From assembly GCA_045863575.1 (NCBI GenBank), contig BTUC01000050.1:1-24151 (forward strand): a DNA stretch of 24,151 nucleotides, given 5' to 3'. Both the position numbers and the translations under genes were made by a program. The notes beneath the pieces were generated by a model. The model saw only the letters and a list, made by a program, of their open reading frames with translations, did not search any database and was not told where the DNA came from. Shown one piece after another: positions 1-6,843 of this stretch. Source of the DNA: JAAXZI01 sp045863575 (lineage in GTDB: Bacteria; Planctomycetota; Phycisphaerae; UBA1845; PWPN01). The number at the start of each line of letters is the position of its first letter. Within the stretch, counting starts at the first letter, position 1.

Positions 1-1095
1 GTGGCCCGCGCCCGGCTTTTGCCGCGGGGTGACACGCAGGAGGTTTTGCCGCTGACCGCCGAAGATCTGGCCGCTTTCGTCAAGCTGGACCGGCTGCTGG
101 GCGGCTTGGTGACCTCGGCGGGCCTGGCCCGAGCCCGGAGTGTTCAGGATACCGAGCGAACTCAGCGGCGCATCCTGAGCATTCTGGCGGGGAACGCCGC
201 GCTGGGCGTGTTTCTGTGCCTGCTGGGCCTCTACTCCGCCGGCCGTTGGATGATTCGGCCGGTGGAGGATCTCCGCGAAGCGACGCGTCAGTTCTCCGCC
301 GGTAACTTCGGTCACCACATCGATATCCGTTCGAAGGATGAGCTTGGTCGACTGGCCGCGGAAGTGAACGCAATGGGCGCCACCATCGTCGACATGCAGC
401 GGCGCCTCGTCGAGCAGGAACGGCTGGCGGCGGCCGCGGAGATGGTGCGGCTGCTGGCGCACAACATCCGTAATCCGCTGGGCGGGATCCGCGGCCTGGC
501 CGAGGCCCTGGCTCAGCGGCATGTGGCCGATAAGGAGTCGGCCGAGTGTTTGCAGCGCATCATCGCGACCGTGGACCGCTTCGAGCGCTGGCTGCGTGAC
601 GTGCAGCAGTCGGTCTCGCCGCTGGAGCTGAAGCTTCGGCCGGTGGACGTGGCCGAGCCGATCTCCAACGTGGTCACCGCCCTGCGGCCGATGCTGGACC
701 GCCGCGAGGTGCGCATCCACGTGGAGATTGAACCGGAACTGCGCGAGATCGAGTTGGATGCGCTGCATTTTGAGCAGGCCCTGGTGGCCCTGGTCACCAA
801 CGCGGTGCAGGTTTCCGAACCCGGTCAGCAAGTCGCCATCCGGGCGAGGCTCGCGCCCGGTGAGCCGGGCCGCTGGCAGCTCATCGTGGAGGACCAGGGG
901 CCGGGTGTTCCGCCGGAGTTGCGGGATAAAGTCTTCCTGCCGTTCTTCTCCACGAAACGGGACGGCAGCGGGCTGGGCTTGCCCATGGCTCGCAAAGTGG
1001 TCATGCTGCACGGCGGTGAGTTGAGGATCGAGTCGAACCCGGGCGGCGGGAGCCGGTTTGTGGCCGTCCTGCCGGGGACTCGGGCGGATCGCTAG
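1..1095 (+). CDS. Sensor histidine kinase (5'-truncated by the window edge)
   Basis: Membrane histidine kinase that would sense a signal, autophosphorylate and pass the phosphate to the response regulator encoded next. The visible 364 residues hold the end of a sensor region, one hydrophobic segment (about 58-84), a HAMP linker (about 82-135), an H-box with the phosphoacceptor at His154 in AHNIRNPLGG, and an HATPase domain with N267 in the N box, DQGPG (298-302) and GSGLGLP (322-328). The frame is open to base 1, so the GTG at base 1 is probably internal and a first membrane segment plus periplasmic sensor should lie upstream. The stop codon touches the next frame. The NxxNPLGGI-type H-box and the NtrC partner resemble NtrB/AtoS/ZraS kinases. 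The signal sensed cannot be told from this fragment. Confidence 0.92.
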   Translation: MARARLLPRGDTQEVLPLTAEDLAAFVKLDRLLGGLVTSAGLARARSVQDTERTQRRILSILAGNAALGVFLCLLGLYSAGRWMIRPVEDLREATRQFSAGNFGHHIDIRSKDELGRLAAEVNAMGATIVDMQRRLVEQERLAAAAEMVRLLAHNIRNPLGGIRGLAEALAQRHVADKESAECLQRIIATVDRFERWLRDVQQSVSPLELKLRPVDVAEPISNVVTALRPMLDRREVRIHVEIEPELREIELDALHFEQALVALVTNAVQVSEPGQQVAIRARLAPGEPGRWQLIVEDQGPGVPPELRDKVFLPFFSTKRDGSGLGLPMARKVVMLHGGELRIESNPGGGSRFVAVLPGTRADR

Positions 1096-1142
1096 TGCCC
1101 GCCGCTGCGGACGCGGAAGCCGGCAAGTGGAAGGATCACTGG

Positions 1143-2564
1143 ATGGCGGACATCCTGATCGTTGATGACGAGGAGAATCTGGGATACTCGTTGCAGTTGA
1201 CGCTGCGCCGCGCGGGGCACAACTGTCGCCTGGTGGACAGCTGTGAAGGGGCCCTGGCGGCGTGTTCGCAGCGCGCCCCCGACGTGGCTGTGGTGGACAT
1301 TCAACTCCCGGACGGCAGTGGCATTGATCTGATCGCCCGGATGCGCAGCCAGGGGATGGATTTTCCGGCCGTGGCCATTACGGCCTTCGGCAGCGTGGAT
1401 ACGGCCGTGGCCGCCATGAAGCAGGGGGCGGCTGATTTCCTCCAAAAGCCTGTTTCGATGGAAGAGGTGCGGCTGGTCATCGAGCGGGTTCTCGAGGAGC
1501 GGCGGATCCGCGACCGGCTCAGCGCCTACGAAGAAGCCCAGCGGCGCGAGGCCGGCACGCTGCACATCATCGCCGATTGCCCCAACATGCGCGCAGTGCT
1601 CGCCCTCGCGGAGCGCATCGCCGCCGTTCCGGAGGAGACGTCGTCCGGTCCGGTGGTCACGCTCGTTCTGGGCGAGACGGGAACCGGCAAGGAGGTCATC
1701 GCGCGGTACATTCATCGTCGTTCCAGCCGGGCTGATCGGCCCTTTGTGCAGGTGAACTGCACCGCCATTCCGGAGTCGCTGTTCGAAGCGGAGCTGTTCG
1801 GCTACGAGCGGGGGACGTTCACGGACGCCCGGCAGGCCAAAGCCGGCCTCCTGGAGACGGCGCACGAGGGCACGCTGTTCCTGGACGAGATCGGGGACAT
1901 GCCGCTGGCCACGCAATCCAAGCTGCTCAATGCGTTGGAGAGCGGTCGCTTTCGGCGGTTGGGTGGAACGGCGGAGCGCGTGTCCGACGTACGCATTATC
2001 GCGGCGACCAACAGCGACCTGGCCCGCAAGGTGCGCGACGGCGAATTCAGAGAGGACCTGTACTACCGGTTGAAAGTCTTCTGCATTGAACTGCCGACGC
2101 TGCGGGAACGGGCCGATCTGCTCAAACTGGCCGAGCACTTTCTGAGCGTATTCAGCCGCAAGTTTCACAAGCGGACCGCGGTGCTGACAGCCGCGGCGCG
2201 GGAGGCGATTTGCAGTTACGCCTGGCCCGGCAACGTGCGTGAACTGGCCAACGTGCTCCAGCGGGCCGTGCTGCTGAACGAAAGCCGAGTGCTCGACGCG
2301 CCGGCTCTGGGCCTCGAGCGAAGTGTGGTTCGCCTCGAGTCTGGTGAGGGGGGCACTTCGGTTTTCGACTTTGAGCGTGGTGACTGTACGCTGGCCGCCA
2401 TCGAGAAACGCCTGCTGGAGGCGGCTCTTCAATATACCAAGGGAAACATCTCAGAAGCGGCTCGCCTGCTGGGTTTGACGCGCGGCGGCTTGCGTCATCG
2501 TCTCGAAAAGGCGGGCATCTCCACTCAGCATCTGCCGGCCGAACCGCCCCTGCGGAGTGGCTGA
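1143..2564 (+). CDS. NtrC-family sigma-54-dependent response regulator
   Basis: Transcription activator that opens sigma-54 promoters when phosphorylated. Of 473 residues, 1-120 form the receiver domain (acidic pocket D8/D9, phosphoacceptor D52 in VVDIQLP, K102). Residues about 140-370 form the AAA+ domain with Walker A GETGTGKE (177-184), the sigma-54 contact loop as GTFTDA (224-229) instead of GAFTGA, and Walker B LFLDEI (245-250). Residues 433-457 form a Fis-type helix-turn-helix. I chose the ATG at 1143 because AAGGA precedes it by a few bases and translation begins directly with the receiver core. An in-frame GTG at 1095, overlapping the kinase stop, would add 16 atypical residues. It forms one transcript with the kinase. 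I found no convincing -24/-12 sigma-54 promoter in the window, so its targets are unknown. Confidence 0.93.
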   Translation: MADILIVDDEENLGYSLQLTLRRAGHNCRLVDSCEGALAACSQRAPDVAVVDIQLPDGSGIDLIARMRSQGMDFPAVAITAFGSVDTAVAAMKQGAADFLQKPVSMEEVRLVIERVLEERRIRDRLSAYEEAQRREAGTLHIIADCPNMRAVLALAERIAAVPEETSSGPVVTLVLGETGTGKEVIARYIHRRSSRADRPFVQVNCTAIPESLFEAELFGYERGTFTDARQAKAGLLETAHEGTLFLDEIGDMPLATQSKLLNALESGRFRRLGGTAERVSDVRIIAATNSDLARKVRDGEFREDLYYRLKVFCIELPTLRERADLLKLAEHFLSVFSRKFHKRTAVLTAAAREAICSYAWPGNVRELANVLQRAVLLNESRVLDAPALGLERSVVRLESGEGGTSVFDFERGDCTLAAIEKRLLEAALQYTKGNISEAARLLGLTRGGLRHRLEKAGISTQHLPAEPPLRSG

Positions 2565-2568
2565 AATT

Positions 2569-2594
2569 CTGGCCCATTGGCTGCCGACGGCCAG
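2569..2594 (+). terminator. Possible weak terminator hairpin after the response regulator
   Basis: CTGGCC (2569-2574) and GGCCAG (2589-2594) form a perfect 6-bp stem with a 14-nt loop, beginning 4 nt after the stop codon. There is no U-tract, so termination is only suggested by position. Confidence 0.25.
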
Positions 2595-2765
2595 TCCCGG
2601 CCTCTTCCTCATCGTGATCGTGCGCCCCGGATCTGCTCCAAGCTTCGTCTGATAAACAAGTTGCCCGGTTTGCGGCTTTTCATGAGCTCGCGGCATGTGA
2701 TGTGCTCAAGAGCGGATCGCCGGCCGTGGCGTGCCCGTAAACTCGGTCGGTCATTACGCCTAACC

Positions 2766-2807
2766 CTTTGCGGGTCGGTCGGAAGCCGTCCTGGCCGGCC
2801 CGCAAAG
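2766..2807. repeat. Long imperfect hairpin (13-bp stem)
   Basis: CTTTGCGGGTCGG (2766-2778) pairs with CCGGCCCGCAAAG (2795-2807): 13 consecutive pairs with one G-T wobble and a 16-nt loop. It lies about 200 nt beyond the response regulator stop and has no U-tract on either side. It could be a structured RNA element, a degenerate terminator or a repeat-family member. Confidence 0.6.
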
Positions 2808-3741
2808 CGGCGGCGTCCGGCGTTTTGGTGCCGCTTCCGGCCGCCACAACACGGGGAATGGTCACCTGGAAGGGGCACTGGCTGCGAGCAGCGGGCGTGG
2901 AGGCGATTCCGCGGTCCCCGCCGGTGTTGCAGTGTCCGGAGGGGAAAAAGGATCGCACCCCGTCATGACAGGCTCTCAACCCACCGGCCGGCTTCGGCGT
3001 GGGAGGGTACGGTCTTCACCGGTGTGTGCGACAGTGGCCTCTGCGCTGGGGCCGGTCTTCTGTGAACCGCCTTGCCCACGTCTCACCGCCGGCACGGCGG
3101 GACGTGGCGGGCAGTCTTCGGGAGGCGTTGCCGGCACGGCAGGAATTGCCAGGGAAGTGGTGACGGTGGCGTCGATCTGCTGACCACCGGACACCGTTTA
3201 ACAGCCCTCGGCGGTGCCGGGGTCAAGCAATCTTGTGCTGTCCTCACCCAGGCGGCCACCTTGGCAGTTCGGCGAAAGCCGGCGTCCATCGTGGTCGCCC
3301 TTTTTTCGGCAGTGGCGCCTTATGCCATTCCCCTCGTGAGGATCCGCAACCAGCGGCCGCTCTCTCGGTTTTCAATTGGCCTCTCCCCTCCTATTTGAGG
3401 CGGGTCTGAGGGGGATAAACAGGCGCCGAGAGCCAGAATCGCCGCGGATCACCACTGAGGGGCGGCACGAGCGGCACTCTCAATCCCGATCAAAACGCCC
3501 GTCGGCGGGTTGTCGCCGTACTCGGTGGGCGGATAGCCGTTGCGGGCCCAGCTCCGCTTCACCGGTTGCGATTCTCCGACCTGCTTGCTTCCGAAGGCAA
3601 AATCGTGTACCTATACCAGGGGCTCACACTGGTCCTTCTTGATACCTGGGAAAGGGGGAGTTGAGAAGGCGAAGGCGTCGGGACACCACGACTGCGACGG
3701 ACTTCGACCTGCGCTGCGCGAAACGAATTCGTGGTCGGTAA

Positions 3742-3957
3742 CACCGAAGGTGCTATACGGGCACGAATGGTCCAGGGTTTGACTTCGATGCCTGTCGATG
3801 CATGAATTTCGACGGTGATACGGACATTGATTCGGCTGATGGCGCGGCGTTTGAGAACTGTGCTTCAGGTCCCGCAGTCTCAGCCGCCGGTACCTGCGAC
3901 GCCACGCTCGATCCTCCATGTGCATTGCGTTTTGTATGCTCAGAACGGGAGGGGTGA
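3742..3957 (+). pseudogene. Orphan dockerin-like C-terminal fragment
   Basis: This frame is open from just after a TAA at 3739-3741 to a TGA at 3955-3957. It encodes NFDGDTDIDSADGAAFENC followed by ASGP and a Cys about ten residues later. That is the same calcium-loop plus F-x-x-C plus C-terminal Cys pattern that ends the three dockerin proteins elsewhere in the window. No start codon with a ribosome-binding site and no upstream domain is in frame. Coding-like words continue upstream only in other frames, for example around 3685-3735. I read it as the tail of a secreted dockerin protein whose body has decayed or been deleted. The intact PEP-CTERM gene starts 136 nt further on. Confidence 0.55.
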
Positions 3958-4093
3958 AAGCGAGGCCTGTGGTTGCTGGCAGGTCTGCTGCTGCCCCGTG
4001 GGATAAAATGCTTTTCGAGTGAGAAGAACTGAATGACCCGGACCATGTGTGTTCGGGCAAAGCGAGAGGCGATTGATACTGGAGGAGAATGCC

Positions 4094-4885
4094 ATGAGAG
4101 CAATAAGTTCTGTCTTGGCAGTGTTGCTGATGACCGTGGCGCCGGTGTCGGCGGTGACGTTCACCGAGAACTTCGACGCCGGCTGGTCCACCGCGGGGAA
4201 CTGGTCGGTGGAAGGCGTGCCCAATCCTGGTGTACCCGTGACCGAATTCCCCGCTGGAGATTCGCGCCTGGACAACAATGCCACCCGCACCGCTGGCGGG
4301 TTCTGGTACGAAAGGGGCATTTCTGGTGACGGTAGTACGTTTATCGGTGGCGACAACGAAGAGATGTGGCTGGACTACCACATGTCGGTCCCGAACGGGA
4401 CTTACACGTTCAACGTCAGCTTCGATCTTCAACTGAAGTGGGATCAACGGGTTCAGAACTTTGGCCAGGGAGTCTTGATGTACATGGGCGATGCCGCAGA
4501 TATGGCCTATGGCACCATCTTGCCCGTAGGTAACCCGACAGGGCCCTGGTCGGGGATCACTCACTGGCAGGCCGGCGGCGGCGCCTTCAAGCAGGCATTG
4601 CAGGGCGATACCTGGAACCCCGGTGACTCGCCCGACGGACAGTGGACGAACTGGAGCTTTAGTCAGACGCTTTCGCTTGGCAGCGATTGGGATCCTGAGA
4701 TTGACGTTACCAGCGGCGAGGTGATCTTCCGGCTGACGATCCGCCTGAAGGACAAGGATCAGGCCTCGCCCAACTTCCGAAGCTACGCGATGGACAACTT
4801 GGTCATCAACTTGGTTCCCGAGCCAACGTCGCTGAGCCTGCTGGCCCTCGGTAGCCTGGCGTTGCTGCGAAGACGAAGCTGGTAG
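4094..4885 (+). CDS. PEP-CTERM sorting-domain exported protein
   Basis: Exported protein of 263 residues. A signal peptide (1-20, ending APVSA) is followed by a beta-rich, Trp/Asn/Gly-rich domain of unknown function, with a look of lectin-type or LamG-like jelly-roll folds. It ends in a PEP-CTERM sorting signal: VPEP, a hydrophobic helix SLSLLALGSLALL, then an RRRSW basic tail (241-263). In PEP-CTERM systems an exosortase removes this tail and the protein goes to the outer surface or the extracellular matrix; no exosortase is in this window. The start ATG at 4094 is set by GGAGGAG at 4081-4087, 6 nt upstream; an earlier in-frame start would put extra residues before a textbook signal peptide. 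A TAAAAT box (4004-4009) could be its -10 element but lacks a clear -35. The ligand is unknown. Confidence 0.88.
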   Translation: MRAISSVLAVLLMTVAPVSAVTFTENFDAGWSTAGNWSVEGVPNPGVPVTEFPAGDSRLDNNATRTAGGFWYERGISGDGSTFIGGDNEEMWLDYHMSVPNGTYTFNVSFDLQLKWDQRVQNFGQGVLMYMGDAADMAYGTILPVGNPTGPWSGITHWQAGGGAFKQALQGDTWNPGDSPDGQWTNWSFSQTLSLGSDWDPEIDVTSGEVIFRLTIRLKDKDQASPNFRSYAMDNLVINLVPEPTSLSLLALGSLALLRRRSW

Positions 4886-4912
4886 CTGATTCTGCTACAG
4901 GACAAGTACCTG

Positions 4913-4942
4913 ACCGCGATCGGTTTCAAGACCGGCCGCGGT
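4913..4942 (+). terminator. Terminator-like hairpin after the PEP-CTERM gene
   Basis: ACCGCG-AT-CGGT (4913-4924) pairs with ACCG-GC-CGCGGT (4931-4942) across a 6-nt loop TTCAAG. The single A/C mismatch and one G-T wobble fall inside a 12-bp stem. It begins 27 nt after the stop codon and is followed by TTGTCC, a weak T-run. Confidence 0.55.
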
Positions 4943-5256
4943 TTGTCCATGCTTACGACCGCCTTCTGGTGACGAATACCACTAGAACCCTCCCATGCGG
5001 CCGGCTAGCCGGAGGAGCTGGACGTCTGGGCCAACACCCAACAACAGGTCCACCACTATGCCCGGGGGCGAACGTCGTTGCCGTTCGCTTCCGTGATTTC
5101 GACCTTGGCCCGTTGACTACCTCGTCGTTTCCGATGGTGAGGGTGGCCCACAGTACGAGCTGTCCGGCCGAGGCAAGATGCGGGATCATGTGGCACAGGT
5201 CTCCCACCCGCGCACTCCGACTGGAAATCGCAGCCGCATCCTATTGGGACGGGCGC
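4943..5256. other. Intergenic stretch with coding-like scraps in three frames
   Basis: No intact gene is seen. Plus-strand pieces have the codon composition of the neighbouring genes but lie in three different frames: 5012-5116 (reads ELDVWANTQQQVHHYARGR), about 5068-5112 (reads VVAVRFRDFDLGP) and 5115-5210 (reads DYLVVSDGEGGPQYELSGRG). Each is stopped or loses sense after 15-35 codons. This suggests a frame-shifted gene remnant. Its family is not recognised. Confidence 0.35.
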
Positions 5257-5679
5257 TTACGGGGGTGGTTCGTGCTCCGGAATCGTCGGCGGCGCGAGCT
5301 CTTCGGGGATTTGAATCACCAGGCCGTTTCGATCGATGCAGGCCAGGGTGGTCTGCGCCTCGCACAGCAGCAACCCGTCTCGAAACAGCTTGTATTCATG
5401 GTCGATGCGGGCCCAGGTCTGTCGCTGGATGCGGGTTTCCAGCAGGAGCAGGTCGTCGTAGCGGGCCGGCCGTCGGAAGCGGCATTGGAGCTTGGCCACG
5501 ACGAAGAATACGCCGCGCTCCTCGAGGTCCCGGTAGCGAAAGCCGCTGGCGCGAAGCAGCTCAGTCCGCCCCAGCTCGAAGTATTCGAAGTACTTGGAGT
5601 GGTGCAGGTAGCCCATCGGGTCGCACTCGGCATACCGCACGCGAATCTGAATCTCACACGAATGGACGGGGTTGCTCAT
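5257..5679 (-). CDS. Acyl-CoA thioesterase, YbgC/4-hydroxybenzoyl-CoA thioesterase family
   Basis: A 140-residue single hot-dog-fold enzyme expected to hydrolyse acyl-CoA thioesters in the cytoplasm. The family signature is clear: RVRYAECDPMGYLHHSKYF (13-31) carries the catalytic Asp20 and the following Pro-Met-Gly turn, with His26/His27 in the substrate pocket. Length matches the family (about 130-140). Its ATG overlaps the TGA of the MoxR gene as ATGA, so it is probably translated by reinitiation after MoxR. YbgC homologues often lie next to tol-pal genes; here the partner is a MoxR ATPase instead. The physiological substrate is not evident. The proline-rich tail is slightly longer than usual. 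Confidence 0.9.
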   Translation of the reverse strand: MSNPVHSCEIQIRVRYAECDPMGYLHHSKYFEYFELGRTELLRASGFRYRDLEERGVFFVVAKLQCRFRRPARYDDLLLLETRIQRQTWARIDHEYKLFRDGLLLCEAQTTLACIDRNGLVIQIPEELAPPTIPEHEPPP

Positions 5680-6740
5680 GTCTCTTCCACTTCGATCTCA
5701 ATTTCCGCCACCTGGGCGGCCATCTTGTCATCGACGTAGACCGGGACTTCCGGTTCGGGCACCGCGTCGATGAGCCGTCGCACGATCTCTACAGAGTCTA
5801 CACCCTCCGCCTGGGCGGCGAAATTGCAGGCCACCCGGTGGCGCATGACCGGGACGGCCACCTGGCGGATGTCTTCAATGCTGACCGTGTAACGGCCGTC
5901 CATGGCGGCCAGGGCCTTGGCCCCCATGATGAGCGCCTGTCCTGCCCGCGGGCCCGCGCCCCAGTCCACCATCTGACGGATGAAGCCGGGGGCAGTGGGA
6001 TCTTTGGGCCGGCTGGCGCGTACCAGTCGCGAAACGTACTGGACCACATAATCGCTCACCGGCACGTTGGCGATCAGCTTCTGCATGTTGAGGATCTGCC
6101 GGTCGTTGAGAATCTTGGCGAGCCCCAGGTGCTTGCCCGAGGTCGTCTGGGTGAGGATCAGTTCCTCCTCGCGCTGTGTGGGATAATCCACGAAGATGTT
6201 CAGCATGAACCGATCGAGCTGAGCCTCCGGCAGCGGATAGGTGCCTTCCTGTTCGATAGGGTTCTGCGTCGCGATGACGAAAAACGGATCGGGCAGAGGG
6301 TAGGTTTCCTGGCCGATGGAGACCTCGCGCTCCTGCATGGATTGCAGCAGGGCGGCCTGCGTCTTGGGAGGCGTCCGGTTGATCTCGTCGGCGAGGATGA
6401 TGTTGGCGAACACCGGCCCGCGCACGAAGCGGAACTCGCGGCGGCCTTCCGGCGTCTCGTCGATGACGTTGGTGCCGGTGATGTCCGAAGGCATCAGGTC
6501 GGGCGTGAACTGGATGCGCTTGAACGACAGCGTCATGATGTCGGCCAGCGTCGAAACCATCAGCGTCTTGGCCAGGCCGGGCACCCCTACCAGCAGGCAG
6601 TGTCCGCGGGCGAGGATGGCGGCCAGGATCTGATCCAACACCTCACGCTGGCCGATGATGACCTTTCCGATCTCGGCGACGATGAGGCGGTAGCTGGCCT
6701 GGAAGTGCTTCAGAAGGACGGCGTAGGATTCTTTGGCCAT
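5676..6740 (-). CDS. MoxR-family AAA+ ATPase
   Basis: Cytoplasmic AAA+ chaperone-like ATPase of 354 residues, the usual MoxR length. Walker A GVPGLAKT is at 52-59, Walker B ILADEINR at 115-122, sensor 1 ATQN at 157-160 and the arginine-finger region EAQLDRF at 172-178; a C-terminal lid with an AGPRAGQAL-type sensor 2 follows. MoxR proteins are thought to help assemble or activate VWA-domain or membrane partners, and the gene is normally followed by DUF58 and VWA genes. Here the next gene is a thioesterase, coupled by ATGA, and no DUF58 or VWA gene is in the window. The gap to the M20 gene upstream on the same strand is 103 nt and holds a small palindrome. A GGTGA just before the ATG at 6740 may be a weak ribosome-binding site. 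Confidence 0.95.
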   Translation of the reverse strand: MAKESYAVLLKHFQASYRLIVAEIGKVIIGQREVLDQILAAILARGHCLLVGVPGLAKTLMVSTLADIMTLSFKRIQFTPDLMPSDITGTNVIDETPEGRREFRFVRGPVFANIILADEINRTPPKTQAALLQSMQEREVSIGQETYPLPDPFFVIATQNPIEQEGTYPLPEAQLDRFMLNIFVDYPTQREEELILTQTTSGKHLGLAKILNDRQILNMQKLIANVPVSDYVVQYVSRLVRASRPKDPTAPGFIRQMVDWGAGPRAGQALIMGAKALAAMDGRYTVSIEDIRQVAVPVMRHRVACNFAAQAEGVDSVEIVRRLIDAVPEPEVPVYVDDKMAAQVAEIEIEVEET

Positions 6741-6793
6741 ATTTCACCCGACGAAAGAAGACGGAGAGACGAAGAGATTGAGCGATGGAGAGC

Positions 6794-6808
6794 TGGCTTT
6801 CAAAGCCA
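6794..6808. repeat. Perfect 15-nt palindrome between the M20 and MoxR genes
   Basis: TGGCTTTCAAAGCCA is perfectly symmetrical around its central base. On RNA it gives a 6-bp stem with a 3-nt loop. It could be an operator or part of a weak terminator after the M20 gene. Confidence 0.4.
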
Positions 6809-6843
6809 AGCCGTTTCCGCTTGTATGCTTTACCTGTTGTCTG

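Larger units (their letters stand above)
2565..3741. other. 1.2-kb stretch without a convincing gene
   Basis: No frame here gives a protein with recognisable domains, a good ribosome-binding site and consistent codon use; the longest open frames have basic, low-complexity translations typical of GC-rich non-coding DNA. Two things stand out. One is the hairpin at 2766-2807. The other is a minus-strand frame, 3610 down to a TGA at 3449-3451, whose roughly 53 codons look coding in composition (it contains YPPTEYGDNPPTGVLIGIE) but which has no start codon and is preceded by an in-frame TAG. The most economical reading is a graveyard of decayed genes between the two-component operon and the PEP-CTERM gene. 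Confidence 0.5.

Noticed and set aside
1092..2432. A 446-codon minus-strand open frame opposite the response regulator
   Set aside because: It mirrors the NtrC gene in a GC-rich genome; no domain or ribosome-binding site is visible.
3120..3170. Possible sigma-54 promoter (GGCAC followed by TTGC)
   Set aside because: The spacing between the two elements is 8 nt rather than 5 and no gene starts downstream.
3281..3312. Stem plus T-run (GGCGA/TCGCC followed by TTTTTT) as a terminator
   Set aside because: The stem is only 5 bp with a long loop and no gene ends upstream of it.
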